A stretch of DNA of 64,000 nt from Paenibacillus sp. ACRRX (GTDB lineage Bacteria > Bacillota > Bacilli > Paenibacillales > Paenibacillaceae), in contig NZ_JAKRNK010000008.1 in NCBI RefSeq assembly GCF_022346885.1, positions 62,001-126,000 on the forward strand, written 5' to 3'. Positions 44,289 to 54,435 of this stretch are shown here, piece after piece. Both the position numbers and the translations under genes were made by a program. Position 1 is the first letter of the stretch, and every line of letters begins with the position of its first letter. The notes under the pieces were generated by a model, which ran no database searches, had not been told where the DNA came from, and was given only the letters and a program-made list of their open reading frames with translations.

Positions 44289-47200
44289 CTAACTGCCGTG
44301 TTCGATAAGCTCCAGCCATTCGTTAAATTCGGATTGAAGCTTGCCATATTCCTCTTTTAGCTTGTTGTATTCTTCCTCTACCTGCTGCGCCTTTGTGTGC
44401 TCCATCTCACGCTCAAGCTGCGACAATCGGAACTGATGTGACATCATCTCGAATTGTTCTTGGATCATCATGATCTCATCCGAACTTGCATTCGGCGCTG
44501 ACATAGTAGTCGATGCGGCTGCTTCGTCCAATGCTTGACGCAGCTCGACCAATTCCTGACGGAGACGTCGTTCTTCAGCTAGAAGCCGTTCATTCGTCTG
44601 CTCTGCATCTGCGATAACAGAAAGATTACGTGCCAATTCTTGCTCTATCGTTTGTTTTTCCAACAACCATGCATTCTGGCGCTTTTCCCATTGCTCATGA
44701 AGGTCTGATTGGATTTGTTGTGACTGGAACGACTGCTCATCCACACTTGTCATGAGCCCCTTAATTCTACCTTCATACTCTTCCTGAAACGCTCGCACAC
44801 GTATTTCCGCCTGTTTGTTGGCTTCCAATACTTTTATTTCAGCAGCAGCCTGTACAGCCTTTACTTGCTGTTCCGCCTCTTCTCCTGCCAGCTTCAACAA
44901 CTCGTTTGTCTCTTCCTGCAGTGACTCGTATTGCTTATTACGCTCAATCTCCATCTCATTCAACTGCTTCTCAATCTCTTCCTGAACCGCTTTAATCTGA
45001 AGGTTAGCTTCCTCTTTAGCTTCATGTACACGATTATTCGCATCTTCTAGCGCATCCTGCAACTGCTGAACGCGCTGTTCAGCATCTTTCAGCGCTTCAC
45101 CCACACGTCGATTCGCCTCGGTCTCAATCGCTGCTATGCGCTCAAGCGCCTGCTCTTGCTCAGCTTGAAGTCGTTCATCCGATTCTGCTTGCAACTCTGC
45201 AAGCTGTATGAGAGCTGCTTCATCTGCTGCCCGAACCTGCTCACGAGCTGTCAGGGCAGCAGCCTCAAGCTGCTCATCTGCTAACTGCTGTGCTGCTAGA
45301 AGCTGATCATTCAGGGATTGTTCGATAGAATGAATCCGCTCGTTTGCTGCTGCTTCCGCCGCCAGCACCCGCTGCTTGGCAGTTTCCTCTGATGCTGCAA
45401 CCAACTCGTCCATCATCGCTTCTGTCGATTGAACGCGTTCATTAGCTTCCAGCTCAATTGACTTGATCCGTGCTTCAAGTGACGCTTTTGCATTCTGCGT
45501 ACGCTCTTCAGCCATGGCTTCGGCAGCTGCAACTCGAGTATCGGCAAGCTCCAGCGCTACCTGGATACGTTCATTAGCAGCAGCCTCAGCTGCCTGAATA
45601 CGTTCATGTGCAGCAGCTTCCACAGCTTGGATTCGCTCATTTGCCTCAACCTCAACAGCCTTAAGCCGCTCAGTTGCATCCGCCTCCACCATTTGAAGCA
45701 GTTCGCCTGCATCCGTTTCAGCAGCCTGAGCACGCTTGTCCGCCTCACGCAGCACGTCTTGAACCCGTTCGTTAGCCTCAGCTTCAACTTGTTGCAAACG
45801 TTGATTAAGCTCAGATCGAAGCGCTTCTAGCTCCTGCTCATGAATCGCTTGCCAATCTTGTTTGAGGGATTCGGCTTGCTCCGCTACAGCGATCGCATGT
45901 GCTTCACGTTCAGACTGCAAAATCGCAGCCAACTCCTCATCATGCCCAACCTGCCACTGCTGCTTTAACGTCTTAGCCTGCTCTTCCAGCGCAATCGCAT
46001 GTGCTTCACGCTCCGATTGCAATATGGCGTCAGACTCCAGCTGCGCTAGTTCCAGTTCTTCTTTGGCTTGCGCCTCCACCGCGTGAAGCAGTTCTAACTT
46101 CTGCTTAAGCTCAGCAAGCTGCTTGCGAGCCTGCCGCTCCTCTTGCTGCAGAGCATCGCACTGTTCCTCCAATTGCTTCTTGTCCGACTTTGTCTCTTCT
46201 TGCTCACTCGTCAACTGATTACACTGTTCTTCCAACTCTTGGATAAGCGCTTCATACGTCACACGATCTTGCTTTGACTGATCCACTGCTTCTATTTGTA
46301 AGTTCAAGCTATCCTGTAATTGTTGCACAGCTGCCAGATGCTGCTCTGCTTCTGCAAGTGCTTCATCTCGAGCACGCATGAGCCGTTCCATCTCAACTTG
46401 ACGAGCACGATCCAACTCCTCAGCTCTTCCTAGATGGCCTTCAAGCTGGCGAATGCGGCTATCCTTTTGCTTGGACTGCTCTTCCCAGCCTACGCGCAGA
46501 CGCTCTTCGTGGGCATCACGTGTCATCTTTAGCGTCTCGATAGCTTCCTCGTGCAGCGCGGACATCGTCACCATATCCTCCTGATGACGAGCTTCCATTG
46601 TTGCTGTCCGTTCTTCTAACTGTTTATTCAGATCCACTACGACACCTTGATGCTGTGTTTCCAATTCAGCAATTCGCGCAGATTTAAGGGTGAGTTCTTG
46701 CTGTAACTTATCTTGCACTTCCTTCATTGCAGCACTATGCTTGTCCTGCAACTGCTTGACGATGCTTTGATGCTGTTCACGCGCTTGCTTAAGCCCCGTA
46801 TCATGCTTTATAGTCGTTTGTTTCATCGCCTCGACATGTTTAGCCTCTGCTTGCTTTAGGGCCTCAGCCAACTTAGCTTCGCCTTGTTTCGTTAACTCAG
46901 CTTGCTTGAATTCCGCCTGCTTGATCGCCGCAGCGTACTTTGCTTCCGACTGCTTCAAATCTGTCTCTAACTTCAAAGAAGCTGTCTTCACAGCAGCATC
47001 ATGCTCACTCCGCAGCTTTTGCAAGGCCTGCTTGTGATCTTCGGTCATCGCCTGAACACGAGCATGAAGTTCCTGCTCGTGATCGTTCTTCTGCTTCTCC
47101 ACTTGCTCATTTAAACGAACCAGCTTCAGCTCACTATCCTGAAGACGACGCTTCAAATCCTGCTCGCGCCCTGTGCACGCCTGAACGCGGCGCTCAGCAT

Positions 47201-47681
47201 CCTTCACTTGCTCTTTCAGCTTCGAAACTTGCACATCTACAGCTTTCTTTGCTTCTTTTTCCAGCTGCAGCGCGGCTATTGACCGCTGCTCAGATTCACC
47301 AAGACGCTGTAACTCCTTTTGGCTTGCTTCGCGCTCCTGCTTCAGCTTTTCCTCATGACTAGCGGTCAGAGCCTGAAGCTGAGACTCCAAGCTTTGCCTA
47401 GAAACTACTGCTTCTTGCTTCTCTCTTTCGATCACTTGAATCTCATTAGCAAGACGTACCTGCTCATCCTTAATACGCTGTACCTGCTCAGCGATATGAA
47501 CTGCAGACAAAACCGCAATTCGTGGGATATCAAGTCGTGGATTCCCTTCCGCTATCGTTCTCATATGCTCATCCACAATAGCAGCGATATTACGCATATA
47601 TTCCTTACTGGTTGTGCCTACAATCTTATATTGTGTTCCATATATTTCAACAGTGACCCGGTGCTTGTCTGGTGAGGTCAT
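44289..47681 (-). CDS. zapA: ZapA domain fused to a giant coiled coil
   Basis: A 1130-residue protein. The first 85 residues match ZapA, the FtsZ-ring bundling protein: VTVEIYGTQYKIVGTTSKEY, NIAAIVDEHM, then IAVLSAVHIAEQVQRIK. Usual ZapA is about 85-110 residues. The remaining thousand residues are one uninterrupted heptad coiled coil, rich in Glu, Gln, Ala and Lys, with internal near-repeats around residues 620-850 such as EANERIQAVEAAAHERIQAA. No membrane segment or further domain follows. ATG at 47681 behind GGAGG; CvpA lies 13 bases downstream and pheT upstream. The coil could reach across a wide Z-ring or link it to another structure (inference). Confidence 0.9.
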   Translation of the reverse strand: MTSPDKHRVTVEIYGTQYKIVGTTSKEYMRNIAAIVDEHMRTIAEGNPRLDIPRIAVLSAVHIAEQVQRIKDEQVRLANEIQVIEREKQEAVVSRQSLESQLQALTASHEEKLKQEREASQKELQRLGESEQRSIAALQLEKEAKKAVDVQVSKLKEQVKDAERRVQACTGREQDLKRRLQDSELKLVRLNEQVEKQKNDHEQELHARVQAMTEDHKQALQKLRSEHDAAVKTASLKLETDLKQSEAKYAAAIKQAEFKQAELTKQGEAKLAEALKQAEAKHVEAMKQTTIKHDTGLKQAREQHQSIVKQLQDKHSAAMKEVQDKLQQELTLKSARIAELETQHQGVVVDLNKQLEERTATMEARHQEDMVTMSALHEEAIETLKMTRDAHEERLRVGWEEQSKQKDSRIRQLEGHLGRAEELDRARQVEMERLMRARDEALAEAEQHLAAVQQLQDSLNLQIEAVDQSKQDRVTYEALIQELEEQCNQLTSEQEETKSDKKQLEEQCDALQQEERQARKQLAELKQKLELLHAVEAQAKEELELAQLESDAILQSEREAHAIALEEQAKTLKQQWQVGHDEELAAILQSEREAHAIAVAEQAESLKQDWQAIHEQELEALRSELNQRLQQVEAEANERVQDVLREADKRAQAAETDAGELLQMVEADATERLKAVEVEANERIQAVEAAAHERIQAAEAAANERIQVALELADTRVAAAEAMAEERTQNAKASLEARIKSIELEANERVQSTEAMMDELVAASEETAKQRVLAAEAAANERIHSIEQSLNDQLLAAQQLADEQLEAAALTAREQVRAADEAALIQLAELQAESDERLQAEQEQALERIAAIETEANRRVGEALKDAEQRVQQLQDALEDANNRVHEAKEEANLQIKAVQEEIEKQLNEMEIERNKQYESLQEETNELLKLAGEEAEQQVKAVQAAAEIKVLEANKQAEIRVRAFQEEYEGRIKGLMTSVDEQSFQSQQIQSDLHEQWEKRQNAWLLEKQTIEQELARNLSVIADAEQTNERLLAEERRLRQELVELRQALDEAAASTTMSAPNASSDEIMMIQEQFEMMSHQFRLSQLEREMEHTKAQQVEEEYNKLKEEYGKLQSEFNEWLELIEHGS

Positions 47682-47872
47682 TATACTCGTCCTCCTTCTT
47701 ACTGTGAACGACAGCCGCATCCTTCGTGCTATCGGCGGCAGACCGCATGGTTATAACCATTCATTTGTAATTATTTCGATATAGTAAGCGCTTTTTCCTG
47801 CTCCTTAGCTCTGTCATTATCAGGCTTTAGCAGAAGTTTAGCTATATATTATCTTGGCGTATAAATAGGAAA

Positions 47873-47933
47873 AGGGCAACCCCTCCATTCCATGCGTGCA
47901 CGAAGCGGCGCTTGAAATGACGAGGTTTGCCCT
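47873..47933 (-). terminator. Likely terminator of pheST
   Basis: AGGGCAAcCCCTC (47873-47885) pairs with GAGGTTTGCCCT (47922-47933) with one bulge, loop of about 36 bases. TTTCCTATTTAT follows on the minus strand. The rest of the 317-base gap to zapA shows only the zapA ribosome site. Confidence 0.5.
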
Positions 47934-47998
47934 ATTTAACTTCCTTTAAAATCTGAAATACCTATATGGTTACAGCATATTCAGACCTTGTTTTTCCA

Positions 47999-50437
47999 TT
48001 ATTTACGCAGTTCTGCACCTTGCGCTTCTAATGCGGCTACTACTTTACCGTGTAGTGCCGTGATTTCTTCATCTGTAAAGGTTTGTTCTGGATTACGATA
48101 GACTAGCGAGATCGCGACACTCTTTTTGTCTGCAGCAATACGATCACCCGTGTACACATCAAATACACGTACCGATTCCAACCAAGCCTCGGCTGTTTCC
48201 TTGGCTGTGTTCACAAAATGACCTACTTCAGCCTGGCGGTCCAGCACCAATGCAATATCACGTTCTACTGCTGGGAAGCGTGGCAGCACTTGATACTCAA
48301 TTGCAAAGCTGGTTGTGTCAATGACGGGTTGGAGCAGAATCTCGGCAACATACGTTTCACCCAGATCCTTGCTGCGCTGAAGATCAGGATGAATTTGCCC
48401 AATTGTGCCGAGCAGTACTTCACCTGAATCAGACTGCAAGTAAATACTGGCGGATCGACCTGGATGGAAACCTGCCGGACGGTCTGCCGCATAACGTACA
48501 CGCCCTATAATACCCAAGTGGCTGAACAAGCTGTCCAGCGCTCCTTTAATATCATAAAAATCAACCTGTTCCGCCTGGATATTCCATTGCGGCGTTCTAC
48601 GCTTTCCTGTCATCAATACGGCAAGCACGGATTTCTCTTCCGGAAGTTCCGCAAGCGCAGCATTGTCGGTCACATAAATGCTGCCCACTTCAAACAGCTG
48701 CACATCTTCGTTCTTGCGATTGCGGTTGTAGCCTGCTGTATCCAACAAGCCTGGTATAAAGCTTGTGCGCAGCACACTGCGGTCCTCACTCATCGGCATA
48801 GCCAGCTTTACAGCTTTGGCGTTAGGTGACAATGTTGGGAACAGCTCCGTTTCCTGTGGGTGCGTGAATGAATAAGTAATGGCTTCATGCAGCCCCCCAC
48901 CTGCCAACAAACGGCGAATTTCGCGACGGATCCGCTGCGACTTTGTCAGGTGACCCGGTGTTGTCGCCCCTTCAATCGGAGTTGTCGGAATATTATCGTA
49001 GCCATACATCCGCGCCACTTCTTCAATCAGGTCAACAGCAAGCGTAATATCGCCGCGCCGAGCCGGAATTTGCACTTCAAACACGCCGCTCTCAGCTTCG
49101 TTCCCCTCAAATCCAAGTCTTCTAAGGATCGAGTGAATCTCAGCCGCAGTGAGCGAAGTGCCTAACATCCGATTCGTCTTCTCTACTGACAACTGAATCG
49201 ATTGACGTGTATGTTGTGCTGTTACTTTCTCCACGATTCCCGCTGCAACTGTGCCACCCGTCAACTGACGAATCAGTTCAGCCGCACGATTCAATGCAGG
49301 CAGGACCGCTTCTGGGTTCACTTCTTTCTCAATGCGAAGGGAAGCCTCAGAACGCAACCCGAGCTGACGGGATGCCTTCCGTACAACCCCACCATCAAAT
49401 TTGGCTGATTCGAGCAAGATGTTAACTGTTGATTCCGTTACCTCCGAATTTTCCCCTCCCATTACACCAGCAAGTGCTACAGGCTTAACTCCGTCCGTAA
49501 TCAGCAGCATCTGCGGATCCAGCTTGCGCTCTTGTCCATCAAGTGTAACAATCGTCTCCCCTGCACGAGCCATCCGTACTTCAATATGTCCATTAGACAA
49601 TTGATCAGCATCAAATGCATGTAACGGCTGTCCGTATTCGAGCATCACAAAGTTGGTTGCATCAACGATGTTATTGATTGGACGAACCCCTGCTGCTAAC
49701 AAGCGGTTCTGAAGCCATAATGGCGAAGACGCGATCTTAACACCTGTAATGTAACGCGCTGCGTAGCGACTGCATGCCTCTGTTGCTGCAATTTCTACGG
49801 AGATATGGTCAGACGCCGGTGCGCCCGCCTCTTCTATCATTTCATTAGGCAGCTTAACAGGACGATCCAAGATTGCACCGACTTCATAGGCCGCACCCAA
49901 CATACTTAAGCAATCCGAGCGATTCGGCGTCAGATCGAACTCCAAGACATGATCATTTAATTCCAACACTTCAGCGATCGGCGTGCCTAGTTGAACATCT
50001 GCCGGCAGAACCAGTATACCTTCCTGCATTTCTTTTGGCAGCAGCTTGTCATTCAGACCAAGCTCCTTCGCAGAGCAGATCATTCCCTGAGATTCCACAC
50101 CACGCAGCTTAGCGCGCTTAATCTTCATGCCGTCAGGCATTACAGCTCCAATTGTTGCCACAGGTACCTTTTGTCCTGCATCGACGTTTTTAGCGCCGCA
50201 TACGATCTGAAGCATGTCGGCTGCCCCTACGTCTACCGTACATACATTCAACTTATCCGCGTCAGGATGCTTCTCTCTAGCCGTAACATAACCAACAACG
50301 ATGTTATCAAGGCCCGGGTTGCGGCTCTCCACATGGTCAATTTCAATACCTGCACGTGTGATACGCTCGGCTAATTGTTGCGCTGTTGCGCCAGTTAAAT
50401 CGATATATTCAGATAACCATTTATAGGATACATTCAT
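47999..50437 (-). CDS. pheT: Phenylalanyl-tRNA synthetase beta subunit
   Basis: An 812-residue subunit. The N-terminal tRNA-binding OB-fold domain includes NIVVGYVTAREKHPDADKLN, the B3/B4 editing region carries NIVDATNFVMLEYGQPLHAF (about 250-270), the B5 domain follows, and the C-terminal FDX-ACB domain starts at FPAVERDIALVL. Together with PheS it forms the alpha2-beta2 enzyme charging tRNA-Phe. It follows pheS by 34 bases under the same T-box. Length is normal. Confidence 0.97.
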   Translation of the reverse strand: MNVSYKWLSEYIDLTGATAQQLAERITRAGIEIDHVESRNPGLDNIVVGYVTAREKHPDADKLNVCTVDVGAADMLQIVCGAKNVDAGQKVPVATIGAVMPDGMKIKRAKLRGVESQGMICSAKELGLNDKLLPKEMQEGILVLPADVQLGTPIAEVLELNDHVLEFDLTPNRSDCLSMLGAAYEVGAILDRPVKLPNEMIEEAGAPASDHISVEIAATEACSRYAARYITGVKIASSPLWLQNRLLAAGVRPINNIVDATNFVMLEYGQPLHAFDADQLSNGHIEVRMARAGETIVTLDGQERKLDPQMLLITDGVKPVALAGVMGGENSEVTESTVNILLESAKFDGGVVRKASRQLGLRSEASLRIEKEVNPEAVLPALNRAAELIRQLTGGTVAAGIVEKVTAQHTRQSIQLSVEKTNRMLGTSLTAAEIHSILRRLGFEGNEAESGVFEVQIPARRGDITLAVDLIEEVARMYGYDNIPTTPIEGATTPGHLTKSQRIRREIRRLLAGGGLHEAITYSFTHPQETELFPTLSPNAKAVKLAMPMSEDRSVLRTSFIPGLLDTAGYNRNRKNEDVQLFEVGSIYVTDNAALAELPEEKSVLAVLMTGKRRTPQWNIQAEQVDFYDIKGALDSLFSHLGIIGRVRYAADRPAGFHPGRSASIYLQSDSGEVLLGTIGQIHPDLQRSKDLGETYVAEILLQPVIDTTSFAIEYQVLPRFPAVERDIALVLDRQAEVGHFVNTAKETAEAWLESVRVFDVYTGDRIAADKKSVAISLVYRNPEQTFTDEEITALHGKVVAALEAQGAELRK

Positions 50438-50471
50438 TATGATTTTTCCTTCCTTCCTCTAATCCTCAATC

Positions 50472-51506
50472 TTACATCCGGTCGAATTGCTGCAAGAAGC
50501 GAATGTCATTTGTATAAAAATGTCGAATATCGTCAATGCCGTATTTCAGCAGCGCAATACGTTCTACCCCCATACCAAACGCAAATCCGGAATATACTTC
50601 TGGATCATAGCCGCCCATTTCCAATACACGTGGATGAACCATGCCACAGCCAAGAATTTCAAGCCAGCCTGTCTGTTTGCACATCCGACACCCTTTGCCT
50701 GCACATTGTACACATGTAACGTCAACCTCAGCGCTTGGCTCCGTGAATGGGAAGAAACTAGGACGCAGGCGAATTTGCATGTGAGGTCCGAACATCTCGT
50801 TTACGAATTGCAGCAGTGTCCCTTTCAAATCGCTCATCCGGATATTTTTGTCGATGACCAGTCCCTCAATCTGATGGAACATAAAGGAGTGCGTTGCATC
50901 ATCATCATCACGACGATAAACACGTCCTGGGCAGATCACTTTGAGCGGTACTTCGCCTTTCATCATTTCCATCGTCCGCACCTGAACTGGAGATGTCTGT
51001 GTACGCATCAAAATATCTTCTGTAATATAGAACGAATCTTGCATATCACGAGCAGGATGGTTCTTAGGCAGGTTAAGCGCCTCAAAGTTATAATAATCAC
51101 TTTCCACTTCAGGTCCCTCTGCCACTTGGTAGCCCATTCCAATAAAGACATCTTCAATTTCTTGAATGACTTTGTTCAAAGGATGAATGGCTCCACTTGT
51201 CAACTTGCGTCCTGGAAGCGTAACGTCAATGAGCTCGGCTTGCAGACGATGCTCAGTCTGAGCACGTACAAAAGCTTCTTGTTTCTCGTTAATAATATTC
51301 TCGATCGATCCGCGCACTTCGTTAGCGACTTGGCCGATCAATGGGCGCTCTTCTGCGCTTAAACTACCCATGCCGCGCAAAATTTCCGTGAGCTCACCCT
51401 TTTTTCCTAAAAATTTAATGCGTAGATCGTTTAATTGTTGTTCCGTTATGACTTCCTGCAGCAAATCCAGCACATTTTCGCGCAGTGCGTGTAAACGCTC
51501 CTTCAT
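50472..51506 (-). CDS. pheS: Phenylalanyl-tRNA synthetase alpha subunit
   Basis: A 344-residue catalytic subunit of class II. An N-terminal coiled coil is followed by motif 2 (around [20 protein letters not shown]) and motif 3 ([18 protein letters not shown]). A CxxC-x4-CxxC cluster ([12 protein letters not shown]) is common in Gram-positive PheS. ATG at 51506 behind GGAGGAAC; transcription is controlled by the T-box at 51545-51884. Confidence 0.97.
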   Translation of the reverse strand: MKERLHALRENVLDLLQEVITEQQLNDLRIKFLGKKGELTEILRGMGSLSAEERPLIGQVANEVRGSIENIINEKQEAFVRAQTEHRLQAELIDVTLPGRKLTSGAIHPLNKVIQEIEDVFIGMGYQVAEGPEVESDYYNFEALNLPKNHPARDMQDSFYITEDILMRTQTSPVQVRTMEMMKGEVPLKVICPGRVYRRDDDDATHSFMFHQIEGLVIDKNIRMSDLKGTLLQFVNEMFGPHMQIRLRPSFFPFTEPSAEVDVTCVQCAGKGCRMCKQTGWLEILGCGMVHPRVLEMGGYDPEVYSGFAFGMGVERIALLKYGIDDIRHFYTNDIRFLQQFDRM

Positions 51507-51544
51507 GAATGTGTTCCTCCTTCATTTCCAATCCATATTCATAC

Positions 51545-51884
51545 AAAAAAGACCTTTCCATCCGGTAAGGGACGAAAAGGCCGTGGTACCACCCTAATTA
51601 GATATTCGACACGGCATTGTCCGCTGTATCAGCCTATCTCACTTCAAGCGATAATAACGGTTCGCGGCCGGGACACTCTACTAATGAAACCGCCTCTAAA
51701 CGGCTCCTGTTCAAGCTCCTGCTCCGGAGTGAAATTCAGCAAGTCCTAACTCGAAAGATGCTCTCAATCATCGGCATCTTCTCCCTGGCAAGCGGCGCAA
51801 GCTTACTTATCTCCATCTCAGCATCTTACTGTTTAACGTGAATTGGTCTAATGTCGTCGGCACGTGTAAGTATGCATCAGACTA
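51545..51884 (-). promoter_or_regulatory. T-box riboswitch (phenylalanine) with terminator, pheST leader
   Basis: The minus strand contains the T-box core AGGGTGGTACCACGG (51581-51595), then a terminator hairpin (51551-51582) and six T. The antiterminator would form when uncharged tRNA-Phe binds. In Stem I a TTC triplet at 51753-51755, within CATCTTTCGAG, is the likely Phe specifier. A promoter with TATAAT at 51891-51896 and TTGCAA 18 bases upstream lies just outside. Low charged tRNA-Phe should allow read-through into pheS and pheT. Confidence 0.93.
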
Positions 51885-51900
51885 GTCTATATTATAGCCA

Positions 51901-52315
51901 GAAATTAATTTCTTTTGCAAGCGTCAATCACTCATTTTGACCCATTTTATTGCTTGTGGAAGCATAGCTGATGATCCTGCAAACATTCCTCCTTCGCCAT
52001 GTAGTAGCGTTTATTCCACGAATGCATAGCATAGGAGATAGGATGGTACTTCGCTAAATCCAGTATGGAAAAGAATTGTTTTCTGTAAACAGGACAGAAC
52101 ATACCGATTACTCACTTCTTATTTTGTCCTGCTGCAGCAGTCTGCTGCCATTTTCCATCCATTACTTTCTACACTCATAGTCGTCGTAACTTTAATCTTA
52201 AAGTCGGCACAAAAGCCGTTTCAAGCCAAATTCATTTGCACATACAATAGGTACTAAAATGGATTAGAAATATGTACAGTTCTATTTTGGTCTACACGAA
52301 ATGGGGTGAACCTCG
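51901..52315. other. Intergenic region without recognisable gene
   Basis: About 415 bases between the pheS promoter and manC. I see no open frame with a ribosome site, no hairpin and no repeat. The manC promoter must lie here, but I cannot point to a convincing pair of boxes. Confidence 0.5.
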
Positions 52316-53368
52316 TTGAACGTCGTTATCATGGCTGGAGGCCGAGGCACACGTTTCTGGCCAAGCAGCACAACATCGAAGCCCAAGCAATTTCTCCCCC
52401 TTCTCTCCACCAAATCGATGCTGCAAGAAACGTATATGCGCTTTAGGCAATGGCTCCCGGAAGAACGAATATTTGTGGCAACAATTGAGGCATATGTAGG
52501 ACTTGTAAAGGAGCAATTGCCTGAGTTATCCCCTGATCGACTTATTATTGAACCTGTGGCACGCGATACAGGTCCATGTACCGCACTCACCGCATTATTT
52601 TTTCTTCGCCAGGAGCTGGATGATGTGATCGTTATGGTACCTTCCGATCAATTTATATCGGACTATCAACGATTGCGATATGCCTTGGAAGCGGCAGAAC
52701 AAGAAGCACTTCATAACCGCACAACCGTAATGCTTGGAATCGTGCCGAGTCGGCCCGAAACCGGGTATGGTTACATTCGTACGTCAGAATGGGGCAAACA
52801 CAGAAGGCTTCGTTCGGTATCTTCATTTATTGAGAAGCCTAACCTAAGCGTTGCGGATGAGCTGGTCAGATTACCCGGAACTTATTGGAATAGCGGTATT
52901 TTTGTATGGAGACCTTCCACAATCGCCCACTTAATGAATCGTTTCTGTCCTTCTATATGGAGTCCACTTTCGGAACACTATCCTCACATTGATACCATTT
53001 ATCCCTCTATTCCTAAGCTCTCGGTTGATTACGCCATTATTGAAAAAGCACCTAATCTATTTGTTGTTCCGGTAGATTTCGAGTGGGACGATGTAGGAAC
53101 ATGGAATTCGGTCCGCAGGCATTACGGCACTGACCAGTCGGGCAATCTGCTGAACGGATACGTGAACTCATTACATGCGAAAGACAATATCGTAATTAGC
53201 GATAAACATACTGCTGTCATCGGTGTGCGTGATCTCATCATTATTTCAACAGAGGATGGCCTGCTCGTCTGTCATCGTTCAGAGGAACAGCGCATCAAGG
53301 AAGTCATTAACGAAAGCTTACATGCATGGGAGTCCCATCAACTTAAAGAGGTGAAACCAACCCAATGA
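52316..53368 (+). CDS. manC: Mannose-1-phosphate guanylyltransferase
   Basis: A 350-residue nucleotidyltransferase: MAGGRGTRFWPSS is the GTP-binding loop, SKPKQFLPL the substrate loop, and FIEKPN and WDDVGTW later motifs of the GDP-mannose group. It makes GDP-mannose from mannose-1-phosphate and GTP. It lacks the C-terminal isomerase domain of bifunctional ManC/AlgA proteins. It starts at TTG (52316) behind GGGGTGA. The stop overlaps the next gene by four bases. Confidence 0.9.
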   Translation: MNVVIMAGGRGTRFWPSSTTSKPKQFLPLLSTKSMLQETYMRFRQWLPEERIFVATIEAYVGLVKEQLPELSPDRLIIEPVARDTGPCTALTALFFLRQELDDVIVMVPSDQFISDYQRLRYALEAAEQEALHNRTTVMLGIVPSRPETGYGYIRTSEWGKHRRLRSVSSFIEKPNLSVADELVRLPGTYWNSGIFVWRPSTIAHLMNRFCPSIWSPLSEHYPHIDTIYPSIPKLSVDYAIIEKAPNLFVVPVDFEWDDVGTWNSVRRHYGTDQSGNLLNGYVNSLHAKDNIVISDKHTAVIGVRDLIIISTEDGLLVCHRSEEQRIKEVINESLHAWESHQLKEVKPTQ

Positions 53369-54315
53369 AGGCTCTAGTAACCGGTATTTCTGGATTTGTC
53401 GGCAGTCATATGGCCGAATTTCTGTTGGATCAACAAGTCGAGGTGATCGGTACGATCCGCAACCGCAGCCGGATGGATCACATTGAGCACATTCAGTCTC
53501 ACATTCGACTGGTCGAATGTGAGCTCCGTGATCCATTCTCAGTCGAAACGCTGCTGGCTGCAGAACGACCCGACTATATTTTCCACCTCGCTGCCCAAAG
53601 CTTCGTACCTACATCCTGGAACTCTCCAGTAGATACAATATATAATAACGTTGCAGGCCAGTTGAATATTTTTGAGGCCGTCAGACGACTGGAACTGTCT
53701 GCAAAGATCCAGATTGCTTGCTCCAGTGAGGAATACGGCCATGTGGAACCACACGAGACCCCGATTAGCGAAGACAATCCGCTGCGACCACTCAGCCCTT
53801 ATGCTGTCAGTAAAGCTGCTCAAGATTATCTAGGCTATCAATATTATAAGAGCTATGGCGTACATGTTATTCGAACAAGGACCTTCAACCACACTGGACC
53901 GCGCCGCGGCGAACAATTTGTGACTTCTAACTTTGCCAAGCAAATCGCAGAGATCGAAAAAGGAATTCGACCTCCTATCGTATCTGTGGGTAACCTGCAG
54001 GCCAAACGCGACTTTACGGATGTCCGAGATATTGTACGCGCATACTGGGTGGGCTTGGAAAAAGGAGAGGCCGGAGAATGTTACAACATCGCCTCTGGTA
54101 CGTGTGTCACCATCGAAGAAATGCTGAATCTGCTGCTTAGTATGAGCACGATCTCCATCGAGGTGGTACCGGATCCAAGTCGGATGCGCCCATCTGACGT
54201 CGAGATTCTGCTCGGTGATGCCTCTAAATTTGAGCGCCAGACAGGTTGGAAGCCAACAATACCGTTTGAGCAGACGATGTTCGATCTACTTACCTATTGG
54301 CGCGAGCGAGTCTAA
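53365..54315 (+). CDS. GDP-6-deoxy-4-keto-mannose reductase (Rmd) or related dehydratase
   Basis: A 316-residue extended short-chain dehydrogenase. GISGFVGSHMAEFL is the NADP loop, SSEEYG holds the catalytic Ser, and YAVSK is the Tyr-Lys pair. Stretches such as LRPLSPYAVSKA, TRTFNHTGPRRG and RDFTDVRDIVRAYW resemble the Rmd of Aneurinibacillus thermoaerophilus as I recall it, which gives GDP-D-rhamnose for S-layer glycans. A GDP-mannose 4,6-dehydratase is the alternative. It overlaps manC by four bases, so the two share substrate flow. No separate gmd gene is in the window. Confidence 0.82.
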   Translation: MKALVTGISGFVGSHMAEFLLDQQVEVIGTIRNRSRMDHIEHIQSHIRLVECELRDPFSVETLLAAERPDYIFHLAAQSFVPTSWNSPVDTIYNNVAGQLNIFEAVRRLELSAKIQIACSSEEYGHVEPHETPISEDNPLRPLSPYAVSKAAQDYLGYQYYKSYGVHVIRTRTFNHTGPRRGEQFVTSNFAKQIAEIEKGIRPPIVSVGNLQAKRDFTDVRDIVRAYWVGLEKGEAGECYNIASGTCVTIEEMLNLLLSMSTISIEVVPDPSRMRPSDVEILLGDASKFERQTGWKPTIPFEQTMFDLLTYWRERV

Positions 54316-54330
54316 ATACATGCCATTGTA

Positions 54331-54365
54331 AAGACAAGGCAGCGCTGACAGTGCTGCTTTGTCTT
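54331..54365 (+). terminator. Terminator of manC-rmd
   Basis: AAGACAAgGCAGCGCT (54331-54346) pairs with AGTGCTGCtTTGTCTT (54350-54365), three-base loop, followed by ATTACTTGT. A strong hairpin 15 bases after the rmd stop. Confidence 0.85.
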
Positions 54366-54393
54366 ATTACTTGTAATTACGTGCTGGATACAC

Positions 54394-54421
54394 AAAAAAA
54401 CGTATTCCCAAAGGAATACGT
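54394..54421 (-). terminator. Terminator of tRNA-Pro
   Basis: ACGTATTCC (54400-54408) and GGAATACGT (54413-54421) form a perfect 9-base stem with a 4-base loop; on the minus strand seven T follow. It lies 14 bases after the tRNA. Confidence 0.9.
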
Positions 54422-54435
54422 TGCGATGATAATAA

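Noticed and set aside
44300-47600. Several long open frames on the opposite strand of the coiled-coil gene
   Set aside because: They are by-products of the repetitive Glu/Ala/Gln codons and have no ribosome sites.
51966-52052. 27-codon plus-strand frame starting MILQTFLLR
   Set aside because: No ribosome site and no sign of coding use; probably chance.
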